Made by a program: the position numbers and the translations under genes
Shown: one piece after another, positions 5,156-11,825 of the stretch
Layout: each line of letters begins with the position of its first letter
Numbering within the stretch: position 1 is the first letter of the stretch
The notes under the pieces: model-generated
The model's input: only the letters and a program-made list of their open reading frames with translations
Databases searched by the model: none
What the model was told of the DNA's origin: nothing
DNA from: Acidimicrobiia bacterium
Lineage (GTDB): Bacteria; Actinomycetota; Acidimicrobiia; Spongiisociales; UBA5794
NCBI GenBank assembly: GCA_013695075.1
Contig: JACDBE010000173.1
Coordinates: 1 to 12,924, forward strand
DNA length: 12,924 nucleotides
Direction: 5' to 3'

Positions 5156-6643
5156 ATGCCCCTCCGTCTGCCCGCGTCGTGTCTGGTGGTGCTGGTAGGT
5201 GCGTCGGGGTCGGGCAAGACCACCTGGGCGGAGGGCACCTTCACCGCCAACCAGATCGTCTCCTCTGACAGGTTGCGGGCGGTGGTGGGGGTGGGTGAGG
5301 ACGACCAGGCGGCCGGCACCGATGCCTTTGCCCTGCTCGATCAGATCGTCGACATGCGGCTGGGCCGGCGGCTGCTCACCGTGATCGACACCATCGGGCT
5401 CGATGACGATCGCCGCGCCCGGTACCGGGAGGTGGCCGCTCGACACGGATTGCCGTGCCACGCCGTGGTGTTCCCGCTAGGGCCGGCCGCCGCCAAGGAG
5501 CGCAATGCCGCCCGGGAGCGGCCCTTGAAACAGCGGGTGATCGACGCCCAGTTGCGCCGGTTTCGCCAGGTCGCCCCCGGTCTGGATGCGGAGGGATTCG
5601 CAGCCGTCCACGTCATCGACGACGATTCGACGGCGGTGGCTGTGGTGGCACCGGCGCTGCTCGACGCCCCGGTTGCCACCGCCCGGCAGCGCCATCAACC
5701 GCTCGGTCTGCGCTTCGGGTTGCAGCTGTCGTCGTTTCCCGGCGGCGCCCCCGCCATTGCCCGCAACGTGACCGGGCTCGCCGTCGCCGCCGAACGGGCC
5801 GGGTTCTCCAGCGTGTGGGTGATGGACCACTTCCGCCAGATCCCGCAGGTGGGGAGGGCCTGGGACGACATGTTGGAGCCTACCACCACCCTCGCCTTCC
5901 TGGCAGCGGTCACCGAGCGGGTCACTTTGGGGACGCTGGTGGCCAGCGTGGTCAACCGCCACCCGGCGATGCTGGGCAAGGCGTTCGCCACGCTCGACGT
6001 GCTCTGCGGAGGGCGGGCGGTGTGCGGGCTGGGCATCGGCTGGTTCCAGCAGGAAGCGGCGGCCTACGGGTATCGGTTCCCGCCGGTGGCCGAGCGGTAC
6101 GCCATGCTGGAGGACACCGTTGAGGTGCTCCGGGCGATGTGGGGGCCCGGGTCGCCGTCGTTCCAGGGCCGCACCATCTCGGTTCCCGAAGCGATGGCGT
6201 ATCCACGCCCGATCCAGCCGCGGCTGCCCATCCTGATCGGCGGGTGTGGGGAGCGCACCACGCTGCGGCTGGTCGCCCGCCACGCCGACCTGTGCAACCT
6301 GCGCGGCGACCCGGAAGCGGTGGCCGCCAAGCTGACCGCCCTGGACCGGCACTGCGCCGCCGTCGGGCGGGACCGAGCCGAGATCGAGGTGACCCATCTG
6401 TCGACCGCCTTCGCCGCCCCCGATCGCTCCACCCTGGCCGACCGGCTGTCCGCCGCCCGGAGTCGGAACGAGTCGGCCGAGCAGGCCGCGGTGAGGCTCG
6501 GTGCTGGCATCCCCGAGGACCTCATCGGCCGCTTTCGACTGCTGTCCGAAGCCGGGGTGCAGCACCTGATTATCCCGGTTGCTGCGATCACCACCCCCGA
6601 GGACGTGACCGCCTTTGCCGAGGTGACCGCCGCTTTCTCCTGA
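5156..6643 (+). CDS. Fusion protein: Pnkp-like P-loop kinase domain + F420-type LLM oxidoreductase
   Basis: A 495-residue two-domain protein. Residues 1 to about 170 form a P-loop kinase like the 5'-kinase domain of T4 Pnk/bacterial Pnkp: Walker A GASGSGKT (15-22), SSDRLR (36-41), then a long helix and LLTVIDTIGL (74-82) as the Walker B-like strand, followed by the Arg-rich lid KERNAARERPLKQRVIDAQ. From about residue 185 (LRFGLQLSSF) begins a luciferase-like (LLM) TIM barrel with FSSVWVMDHF, TERVTLGTLV, FATLDVLCGGRAVCGLGIGW and PILIGGCGERTTLRLVARHAD, the pattern of F420-dependent oxidoreductases of the Rv1855c type. The second domain presumably transfers hydride with F420 or FMN; the phosphate acceptor of the first is unknown. 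No stop or frame change separates the halves. The next gene begins 136 bases on with its own ribosome site. Domain calls are firm; a joint function is not known to me. Confidence 0.88.
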   Translation: MPLRLPASCLVVLVGASGSGKTTWAEGTFTANQIVSSDRLRAVVGVGEDDQAAGTDAFALLDQIVDMRLGRRLLTVIDTIGLDDDRRARYREVAARHGLPCHAVVFPLGPAAAKERNAARERPLKQRVIDAQLRRFRQVAPGLDAEGFAAVHVIDDDSTAVAVVAPALLDAPVATARQRHQPLGLRFGLQLSSFPGGAPAIARNVTGLAVAAERAGFSSVWVMDHFRQIPQVGRAWDDMLEPTTTLAFLAAVTERVTLGTLVASVVNRHPAMLGKAFATLDVLCGGRAVCGLGIGWFQQEAAAYGYRFPPVAERYAMLEDTVEVLRAMWGPGSPSFQGRTISVPEAMAYPRPIQPRLPILIGGCGERTTLRLVARHADLCNLRGDPEAVAAKLTALDRHCAAVGRDRAEIEVTHLSTAFAAPDRSTLADRLSAARSRNESAEQAAVRLGAGIPEDLIGRFRLLSEAGVQHLIIPVAAITTPEDVTAFAEVTAAFS

Positions 6644-6720
6644 GCCGTCCCCGGCGAGGCGGGTGGCGTCCGAGTGTCGCCGCGGGACGAGGCAGGGTCG
6701 CGCCGCGGGCGATCCGTCGC

Positions 6721-6749
6721 TTGCACGATGGCGACTCCTGGCGCACTAT
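6721..6749 (+). promoter_or_regulatory. Possible promoter of the DUF1876 gene
   Basis: TTGCAC (6721-6726), a 17-base spacer and CACTAT (6744-6749) give a weak housekeeping-type promoter. A transcript from it would have a leader of about 20-25 bases that includes the AGAGAGGAG ribosome site. Each hexamer matches consensus at only three of six positions. Confidence 0.25.
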
Positions 6750-6763
6750 CGAGGACCACCCGC

Positions 6764-6772
6764 AGAGAGGAG
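6764..6772 (+). promoter_or_regulatory. Ribosome binding site deciding the DUF1876 start
   Basis: AGAGAGGAG, with GGAG six bases before the ATG at 6779. It settles the start there rather than at an upstream in-frame start at 6674, which would add 35 Arg-rich residues of non-family sequence. Confidence 0.75.
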
Positions 6773-6778
6773 CCTGAC

Positions 6779-7045
6779 ATGAGCGAGGAAGCCGACTGGA
6801 CGATCACGATTACCTTCAGCGAGTCGGACGACAAGACCCGTGCCGACGCCGTGCTGACCGGGGCCCCCGACGAACTGAACGGCTGGGGCCGAGCCCGGCG
6901 CAACCCCACAGACCCCGACCTGCCGGCGGTGGGCCATGAGGTCGCCGCCGCTCGGGCACTGGCAGACCTGTCCCACCGCCTGCTCGACGAGGCCGCCCAT
7001 CGCATCGAGAACTGGGAGGGCCGCCCCGTCCGCCTCAGCCATTGA
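6779..7045 (+). CDS. DUF1876 domain protein (Rv2632c family)
   Basis: This 88-residue protein matches the pattern of DUF1876, a small actinobacterial family whose member Rv2632c from Mycobacterium tuberculosis I recall as structurally solved. A strand-rich N-terminus (WTITITFSESDDKTRADAVL) is followed by the basic GWGRARRNPTD, PAVGHEVAAARALADLSHRLL and a C-terminal helix ending in the HRIEN segment. The DDKTRA...L.GxGxAR.(N/D)P.D..(P/V).(V/I)G(H/D)E.A.ARAL.DL pattern is what I recognise. The molecular role is unknown; the fold has been compared with double-stranded RNA-binding domains, and members are often stress- or dormancy-associated. It is soluble and full length. It stands as a separate unit between the kinase-LLM gene and a damaged small gene. 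Confidence 0.85.
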   Translation: MSEEADWTITITFSESDDKTRADAVLTGAPDELNGWGRARRNPTDPDLPAVGHEVAAARALADLSHRLLDEAAHRIENWEGRPVRLSH

Positions 7046-7293
7046 CCCCGCGCACACATGTGTCATCGCAGCATGCGCAGCGGGCACCTGATCGCCGAGC
7101 TCGGAGTGCTGCACTATCGCCGGGTGCGGTTTGGGACGGAAGCTGGGGGTCGGGACAAGGACCGGGCGGCGCTCCGCCGCTGCGCCGCACCCTGGAGGAA
7201 ATCGGACCGGCGTGCTGAGCCGCAGAAACCTGGTATCTGAATCGTATACGGGCGCTCTTGTCGTCAGGAACCAGCCAACACGGAGACACGACG
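7046..7293. other. Gap between the DUF1876 gene and the frameshifted gene; no gene supported
   Basis: Open frames here (for example 7058-7240 on the plus strand) have no recognisable motif and no clear ribosome site. A 6-bp hairpin GCGGCG-CTC-CGCCGC sits at 7166-7180. TATACG at 7245-7250 could be a -10 box for the gene starting at 7294, with no clear -35 partner. GGAG at 7282-7285 is that gene's ribosome site. Confidence 0.45.
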
Positions 7294-7689
7294 ATGCGAA
7301 GTACGGTCGACGACGTCAGCAGCGAGCCCATGCCGTTCACCTACCTGGTGCGGGCCCGCTACCAGTTTCAGATCGACGGGGTCATCGCCGGCACCATCGT
7401 GCGCGCCGTGGCTGACGTCGCCCCCCGGGGGGCCTCGCCTCGCAGGTGGCCGCCCAGGCCGTCGATGCCGTGGAGAGCAGCCGCATGGCCCGCACCGAGG
7501 CCACCCACGAGCAGCGGATCCTGTCGCTGGACGCCCTCTCCGAGTGGGGGAGCGTTCCGGCGGCGCCGACCGCGTGGAGCACGGTTGCCGATGTCGCCTC
7601 CCGCAGCATCGACCTGATCAACGCCGCCGGATCCGACACCCTGCGCACCCGGGCTCACTGCTCCTCTGCGGCGCCTCGCCGCCGCCTGA
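7294..7689 (+). pseudogene. Small unrecognised gene, apparently frameshifted (or an assembly indel)
   Basis: The ATG at 7294 has GGAG eight bases upstream and opens MRSTVDDVSSEPMPFTYLVR...VADVAP in one frame. After the run CCCCCCGGGGGG (7421-7432), that frame turns into Arg/Pro-rich nonsense and stops at 7615-7617. The frame one base back continues with protein-like sequence having normal G/C third positions: GLASQVAAQAVDAVESSRMARTEATHEQRIL...ASRSIDLINAAGSDTLR. A single lost base in the run, or a -1 slip, would join the two. Near 7650 the frame probably returns to the first, ending LRRLAAA with TGA at 7687-7689, 18 bases before the terminator; the alternative frame would read through the terminator to 7781. 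The joined product would be about 130 residues. I do not recognise the family. It could be a decayed gene, a recoded gene or a sequence error. Confidence 0.5.
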
Positions 7690-7707
7690 CGCGATCTGCC
7701 GAAACCA

Positions 7708-7740
7708 GAGCCCCGCCGGCCCCCCACGCCGGCGGGGCTC
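7708..7740 (+). terminator. Strong hairpin terminator upstream of dnaK
   Basis: GAGCCCCGCCGGC (7708-7720) pairs perfectly over 13 bp with GCCGGCGGGGCTC (7728-7740) around a 7-base C-rich loop. There is no T-tract. It separates the frameshifted gene from the dnaK promoter and would shield the heat-shock operon from upstream transcription. Confidence 0.75.
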
Positions 7741-7748
7741 GGCGCGTC

Positions 7749-7774
7749 CCCGGTAACATCTCTTCGAAACCGGG
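7749..7774. promoter_or_regulatory. Inverted repeat upstream of the dnaK promoter
   Basis: CCCGGT (7749-7754), 14 bases, ACCGGG (7769-7774). The half-sites are 20 bases apart centre to centre, about two helical turns, and the right arm abuts the GGGAATA promoter element. It could bind a dimeric regulator. It does not match the published HspR (HAIR) or CIRCE operators. Confidence 0.3.
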
Positions 7775-7806
7775 AATATGACAATGGTGGACTCAGGTTA
7801 TAGACT
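7772..7806 (+). promoter_or_regulatory. dnaK promoter region: SigH/SigR-like and housekeeping-like elements overlapping
   Basis: GGGAATA (7772-7778), 18 bases, GTT (7797-7799) fits the stress-sigma pattern known for actinobacterial SigR/SigH (GGAAT or GGAAYA, about 18-19 bases, GTT). Overlapping it, ATGACA (7778-7783), a 17-base spacer and TAGACT (7801-7806) fit a housekeeping promoter, with a predicted transcript start near 7813. ACTC occurs three times in direct orientation (7791, 7804, 7815), but no ACTC/GAGT inverted pair is present, so a canonical HspR operator is not seen. Confidence 0.5.
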
Positions 7807-7828
7807 CCGTAGCTACTCAGAGATCACC

Positions 7829-7834
7829 AAGGAG
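7829..7834 (+). promoter_or_regulatory. dnaK ribosome binding site
   Basis: AAGGAG, nine bases before the ATG at 7844. It confirms that start over an in-frame upstream ATG at 7778 (or 7784), which overlaps the promoter elements. Confidence 0.8.
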
Positions 7835-7843
7835 CCTTCTTTC

Positions 7844-9682
7844 ATGGCACGAGCAGTAGGCATCGACCTCGGCACCACCAACTCGGTGCTGTCCATCCTC
7901 GAGGGTGGCGAGCCCCGAGTGGTCAACAACGCCGAGGGCAACCGGACGACACCGTCGGTGGTGGCCTTCGCCAAGAACGGCGAGGTGCTCGTCGGCGACC
8001 AGGCGAAGCGCCAGGCCATCACCAACCCCGAACGCACCGTACGTTCCGTCAAGCGGCAGATGGGCACCGACTGGACCATCGAGGTGGACGGCAAGACGTA
8101 CACGGCCCAGGAGATCTCGGCGCGCATCTTGATGAAGCTGAAGCGTGATGCCGAGGCGTTCCTCGGTGAGACCGTCACCCAGGCCGTCATCACGGTGCCC
8201 GCCTACTTCGGCGACGCCCAGCGCCAGGCCACCAAGGAAGCCGGACAGATCGCCGGGCTCGAGGTGCTGCGCATCGTCAACGAGCCGACGGCGGCATCGC
8301 TGGCCTACGGCATGGACAAGCACAACGATCAGCTCATCCTCGTCTTCGACCTCGGCGGAGGCACCTTCGACGTGTCGGTGCTGGAGATCGGCGAGGGGGT
8401 TTTCGAGGTCAAGTCCACCCATGGCGACACCAACCTGGGTGGTGACGACTGGGATCAGCGGATCATCGACTGGCTGGTGACCGGCTTCAAGAACGAGCAC
8501 GGTGTCGACCTGGCCAAGGACCCCATGGCGGTCACCCGCCTGCGGGAATCTGCGGAGAAGGCCAAGGTGGAGCTGTCCTCCGTCCAGGAGACCGAGATCA
8601 ACCTGCCCTTCATCACCGCCACCGCCGATGGCCCCATCCACCTGCTGCGCAAGCTGACCAGGGCCGAGTTCGAGCAGATGACCGAGGACCTGGTCACCCG
8701 CACCCGCAGCCCCTTCGAGCAGGCGATCAAGGACGCCGGGGTCACCGTCGACAAGATCGACCACGTCATCCTCGTCGGTGGGTCCACCCGCATGCCGGCC
8801 GTGCAGAAGCTGGTGACCCAGCTCGCCGGCAAGGAGCCGCACAAGGGCGTGAATCCCGACGAGGTGGTGGCGCTGGGCGCGGCCATCCAGGCGGGCGTGC
8901 TCAAGGGTGACGTGTCGGGGATCCTGCTGCTCGACGTGACCCCACTGACCCTGGGCGTGGAGACCGAGGGTGCGGTGCTCACCAAGATGATCGATCGCAA
9001 CACCACCATCCCCACCCGGCGCAGCGAGATCTTCACGACCGCCGCCGACAACATGACCGAGGTGCCCATCCATGTGCTCCAGGGCGAACGGACGATGGCG
9101 GCCGACAACAAGTCGCTGGGTCGCTTCACCCTGACCGGGATCCCGATGGCTCCCCGTGGGGTGCCCCAGATCGAGGTCACCTTCGATATCGACGCCAACG
9201 GCATCGTCAACGTCTCCGCCAAGGACCTGGGTACCGGGCGCACCCAGCAGGTCACCATCACCGGTGGCACCGCCCTCTCCCAGGAGGACATCGACGACAT
9301 GGTGAAGTCCGCCGAGGCGCACGCCAACGAGGACGCCACCAGGCGGGAGCAGGTGGAGACGCGCAACCAGGCCGACCACGCTGCCTACTCGGTGGAGAAG
9401 CAGCTCAAGGAGCATGCCGACAAGCTGTCCGACGAGGAGCGCACCTCCATCGAGGACAAGGTGACGGCGCTGCGCAAGCTGCTCACCGAGGAGTCGTCCT
9501 CGGAGGACGTGCGTAGGGCGACCGACGAGCTGTACACCTCGGCGCAGGTGCTCGGGCAGAAGATCTACGAGGCATCGCAGACGCCGACCCCCGAGGCCGA
9601 GGGCGGCGAGACGGCCAGCACCGACGGTGACGACGTGGTCGAGGCCGAGATCGTCGACGACGGCGAGGACGAGGGGACATGA
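7844..9682 (+). CDS. dnaK: Molecular chaperone DnaK (Hsp70)
   Basis: This 612-residue Hsp70 chaperone binds and releases unfolded polypeptides in an ATP cycle in the cytoplasm. The ATPase domain shows the phosphate-1 loop GIDLGTTNSV (residues 6-15), IVNEPTAASLAYG, the phosphate-2 loop VFDLGGGTFDVSVL and the adenosine motif VGGSTRMPAVQ. The linker LLLDVTPLTLGVET leads into the beta-sandwich substrate domain, then the helical lid and an acidic tail with DVVEAEIVDD. Length is normal for actinobacteria. N-terminal MARAVGIDLG matches the family. It is first in the dnaK-grpE-dnaJ-hspR operon and its TGA overlaps the grpE ATG. Control is probably by stress sigma factor and HspR feedback. A 20-base segment near its 3' end recurs in grpE. 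Confidence 0.98.
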   Translation: MARAVGIDLGTTNSVLSILEGGEPRVVNNAEGNRTTPSVVAFAKNGEVLVGDQAKRQAITNPERTVRSVKRQMGTDWTIEVDGKTYTAQEISARILMKLKRDAEAFLGETVTQAVITVPAYFGDAQRQATKEAGQIAGLEVLRIVNEPTAASLAYGMDKHNDQLILVFDLGGGTFDVSVLEIGEGVFEVKSTHGDTNLGGDDWDQRIIDWLVTGFKNEHGVDLAKDPMAVTRLRESAEKAKVELSSVQETEINLPFITATADGPIHLLRKLTRAEFEQMTEDLVTRTRSPFEQAIKDAGVTVDKIDHVILVGGSTRMPAVQKLVTQLAGKEPHKGVNPDEVVALGAAIQAGVLKGDVSGILLLDVTPLTLGVETEGAVLTKMIDRNTTIPTRRSEIFTTAADNMTEVPIHVLQGERTMAADNKSLGRFTLTGIPMAPRGVPQIEVTFDIDANGIVNVSAKDLGTGRTQQVTITGGTALSQEDIDDMVKSAEAHANEDATRREQVETRNQADHAAYSVEKQLKEHADKLSDEERTSIEDKVTALRKLLTEESSSEDVRRATDELYTSAQVLGQKIYEASQTPTPEAEGGETASTDGDDVVEAEIVDDGEDEGT

Positions 9683-10326
9683 GTGACAACGGGAAGGTGG
9701 CCTCCGCGGCGGAGGCCACCTCCTCCGGCGACTCCACCGAGCACGATCTCGTCGGCACCGCCGAGGTCGATGTCGAGGGCGAGATCGTCGAAGGGGAGGT
9801 CATCGAACCGGGCAGGCTGCAACCCGCCGACCTCGGTCTGATCCTGCCCGACGATCCCGACGAGGCGCGCTCCTTGCTGCTCACCCATCTGGGCGAGGCC
9901 CGCGCCGAGGCCGACGAGTACCTGGAGACGTTGCAGCGGGTCGCCGCCGACTTCGAGAACTACCGGCGGCGGGTGGAGCGCGACCAGGCCGAGACGGTGG
10001 GGCGCGCCGCGTCCCGCATCGTCGAGGCGTTGCTGCCCTCCCTCGATGCCTTCGAGGCGGCGCTGGCCTACGAGCCGCAGACTCGCGGGGAGCATCGCAT
10101 CATGGACGGGCTGCGCAGCACCCACGACCAGCTGATGGTCACCCTGGGTCGTGAGGGCTTGGAGCGGATCCCGTCGACCGGCGAACCGTTCGATCCGGCG
10201 GTGCACGAGGCGGTGGCCGGTGGCGGAGACGGCGACCTGGTGGTCACCGCCGACCTCCGCCGTGGCTACACCCTGCGGGGCCGGGTCATCCGACCGACGT
10301 TGGTGACCGTTGGGCACCAGGACTGA
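9679..10326 (+). CDS. grpE: Nucleotide exchange factor GrpE
   Basis: This 215-residue protein releases ADP from DnaK and works as a homodimer. Residues 1 to about 60 are a disordered acidic tail (VDVEGEIVEGEVIE) whose sequence echoes the DnaK C-terminus. A long coiled-coil segment follows around residues 65-110, including LQRVAADFENYRRRVERDQ, the GrpE signature start. LLPSLDAFEAAL and the C-terminal beta domain (FDPAVHEAV...GYTLRGRVIRPTLVTV) are canonical. It starts at 9679 inside the dnaK stop (ATGA overlap), giving translational coupling. A little longer than average because of the acidic tail. Confidence 0.97.
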   Translation: MSDNGKVASAAEATSSGDSTEHDLVGTAEVDVEGEIVEGEVIEPGRLQPADLGLILPDDPDEARSLLLTHLGEARAEADEYLETLQRVAADFENYRRRVERDQAETVGRAASRIVEALLPSLDAFEAALAYEPQTRGEHRIMDGLRSTHDQLMVTLGREGLERIPSTGEPFDPAVHEAVAGGGDGDLVVTADLRRGYTLRGRVIRPTLVTVGHQD

Positions 10327-10330
10327 CACC

Positions 10331-11245
10331 ATGCGCAAGGAATGGCTGGAGACGGACTATTACGCCGTGCTCGGTGTATCCAAGGAAGCCTCCGACAAGG
10401 ACATCAAGAAGGCCTATCGCAAGCTCGCCCAGCAGTATCACCCGGACAAGAACCCGGGTGATGCCGCCGCCGAGACCAGGTTCAAGCAGGCCAACGAAGC
10501 CTACGACGTGCTCGGTGACACCGACCAGCGCAAGGAGTACGACCACGCCCGCCAGATGGGCCAGTTCGTCGGCACCCCCGGCGGTGGCCACCAGTACGTC
10601 AGGGTGGAGGACCTGTTCGGGGAGGGCGGAGCCCCCTTCGACCTGTTCGGCAGTGGGTTCGGGGACCTGTTCGGCAGAGCCGGCGGCGGTGGGGTGCGCA
10701 GCACACCGCGGCGCGGGGCCCACATCTCCGCCGAGATGGCGCTCACCTTCCACGAAGCCATCGCCGGGGTCACCAAGGAGCTGTCGGTCAACGGTGCCCG
10801 GGTCAAGGTGAAGATCCCGCACGGCATCGAGGATGGTTCTCGCATCCGGGTGCGGGGCAAGGGAGCGCCAGGGATGAACGGCGCCTCTCCTGGTGATCTG
10901 TACGTCACGGTGCGGGTGGGGTCGCATCCGGTGTTCGGGCGCAAGGGCGCCAACCTGACGCTGACCGTCCCGATCACCTTCGTCGAGGCGGCGTTGGGGG
11001 CCACCATCACCGTCCCCACCCTGGGCGATCCGGTGAAGCTCAAGGTTCCGGCGGGGACCGCCACCGGGAAGACCTTCCGTGTCAGTGGGCGGGGGGTGGC
11101 CAGCGCCAAATCCACCGGTGACCTGATGGTCACCGTCGAGGTCACTGTGCCGGCGGCGCTCAGCGATGAGCAGCGGGCCAAGCTGGAGGAGTTCGGGGCG
11201 CTCGATCCCGCAGCCAACCCACGGGCCCACCTGGGGATGTCATGA
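10331..11245 (+). CDS. dnaJ: Class B J-domain co-chaperone (DnaJ/CbpA type, no zinc finger)
   Basis: This 304-residue J-protein stimulates DnaK ATPase and delivers substrates. The J domain spans about residues 9-73, with HPD at 37-39. A short Gly/Phe region contains three DLFG motifs from an in-frame DNA repeat (starts 10610, 10640, 10664). Two C-terminal beta domains follow (HISAEMALTFHEAIAG, VKIPHGIEDGSRIRVRGKGAPG, GDLYVTVRV). There is no cysteine in the protein, so the four CxxCxGxG zinc motifs of class A DnaJ are absent; it is of class B (CbpA/DnaJB type). The ATG at 10331 has AGGA eight bases upstream, inside the grpE end; an upstream start at 10310 would overlap grpE. Overlaps hspR by ATGA. 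Confidence 0.95.
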   Translation: MRKEWLETDYYAVLGVSKEASDKDIKKAYRKLAQQYHPDKNPGDAAAETRFKQANEAYDVLGDTDQRKEYDHARQMGQFVGTPGGGHQYVRVEDLFGEGGAPFDLFGSGFGDLFGRAGGGGVRSTPRRGAHISAEMALTFHEAIAGVTKELSVNGARVKVKIPHGIEDGSRIRVRGKGAPGMNGASPGDLYVTVRVGSHPVFGRKGANLTLTVPITFVEAALGATITVPTLGDPVKLKVPAGTATGKTFRVSGRGVASAKSTGDLMVTVEVTVPAALSDEQRAKLEEFGALDPAANPRAHLGMS

Positions 11246-11640
11246 TCGGCCAAGGATCGGCGGTGTACATCATCTCGGTGGCAGCCGAGCTGGCCGGGGT
11301 CCATCCGCAGACGCTGCGTATCTACGAACGCAGGGGTCTGATCGCCCCCTATCGGACCCCGGGCGGAACCCGGCGCTACTCCGAGGCGGACCTACAGCGG
11401 CTGCGACTCATCCACCAGCTCACCGCAGACGGGGTCAACCTCGAAGGCGTGCGGCGCATCCTCGCCCTCCAGTCCGACAACGACCGGCTGCGAGGCCAGG
11501 TCGATCGACTACGCCGGATCCTCGGCGAGTTCGAGACCCGGATGACCGGTCACCCCCCCGGCGACCCCATCGTCCCGCCCAGGCGGGGTTCGCTCCCCGA
11601 CATCCGCCGCCCCGACCCGTTCTCGACCTCCCCCCGCTGA
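11242..11640 (+). CDS. hspR: MerR-family heat-shock repressor HspR
   Basis: This 132-residue DNA-binding protein opens with YIISVAAELAGVHPQTLRIYERRGLIAPYRTPGGTRRYSEADLQRL, the MerR winged helix-turn-helix in the form specific to HspR (ISVAAELAG.H.QTLR.YER.GL). A dimerising coiled helix follows (LQSDNDRLRGQVDRLRRILGEF) and then a Pro/Arg-rich tail. In actinobacteria HspR represses its own dnaK operon and uses DnaK as co-repressor; autoregulation here is inferred from family and position. The ATG overlaps the dnaJ stop. Last gene of the operon, followed by hairpins at 11687-11701 and 11775-11798. Length is usual. Confidence 0.95.
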   Translation: MIGQGSAVYIISVAAELAGVHPQTLRIYERRGLIAPYRTPGGTRRYSEADLQRLRLIHQLTADGVNLEGVRRILALQSDNDRLRGQVDRLRRILGEFETRMTGHPPGDPIVPPRRGSLPDIRRPDPFSTSPR

Positions 11641-11682
11641 GCCGACGCTTCACCCTCTCCGCTTTCTCCCCTCCCTCGTCTG

Positions 11683-11712
11683 TTTCCCTCCCTTTGGGAG
11701 GTATGCCGAGCG
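11683..11712. repeat. Intergenic hairpin repeat, copy 2
   Basis: CCTCCC (11687-11692), loop TTT, GGGAGG (11696-11701) is a perfect hairpin followed by TGCCGAGCG (11704-11712), as in copy 1 near 2925. Its position 47 bases after hspR also makes it a candidate terminator for the heat-shock operon. Confidence 0.5.
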
Positions 11713-11774
11713 AAGCGGGGAGGGATACTGGGTCGCCGCTCGCTAACGCCCCCTTCCCGGCTGCTCCGCAGCCA

Positions 11775-11798
11775 CCCCTCCCCGAGGAGAGGGAGGGG
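11775..11798. terminator. Hairpin between convergent hspR and the acidic-protein gene
   Basis: CCCCTCCC (11775-11782) pairs perfectly with GGGAGGGG (11791-11798) around an 8-base loop. It lies between two converging genes, 27 bases from the end of the minus-strand gene, and may stop transcription from both sides. The whole gap 11641-11825 is C/T-rich then G/A-rich and holds no gene. Confidence 0.55.
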
Positions 11799-11825
11799 GA
11801 ATGGGATCGGGATAGGACGTGTCCG

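Noticed and set aside
3305..5461. 718-codon minus-strand open frame across the methyltransferase
   Set aside because: Arg/Gly/Pro/His-rich with no domain pattern. It spans the thioesterase promoter, coding repeats and hairpins; it is an artefact of high G/C third positions.
7058..7240. 60-codon frame after the DUF1876 gene
   Set aside because: No ribosome site, no motif, and a basic low-complexity composition typical of non-coding high-GC DNA.
7544..7756. 70-codon frame across the end of the frameshifted gene
   Set aside because: It reads through the 13-bp terminator stem and lacks a ribosome site.
7785..7822. Possible HAIR or CIRCE operator before dnaK
   Set aside because: ACTC occurs only in direct orientation; no GAGT partner exists on the plus strand at the required spacing.
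7817..9415. Long open frame of 532 codons antisense to dnaK
   Set aside because: A His/Gly/Leu-rich mirror of dnaK codons, with no ribosome site. Such dnaK-antisense frames are a known source of spurious 'NAD-specific glutamate dehydrogenase' annotations.
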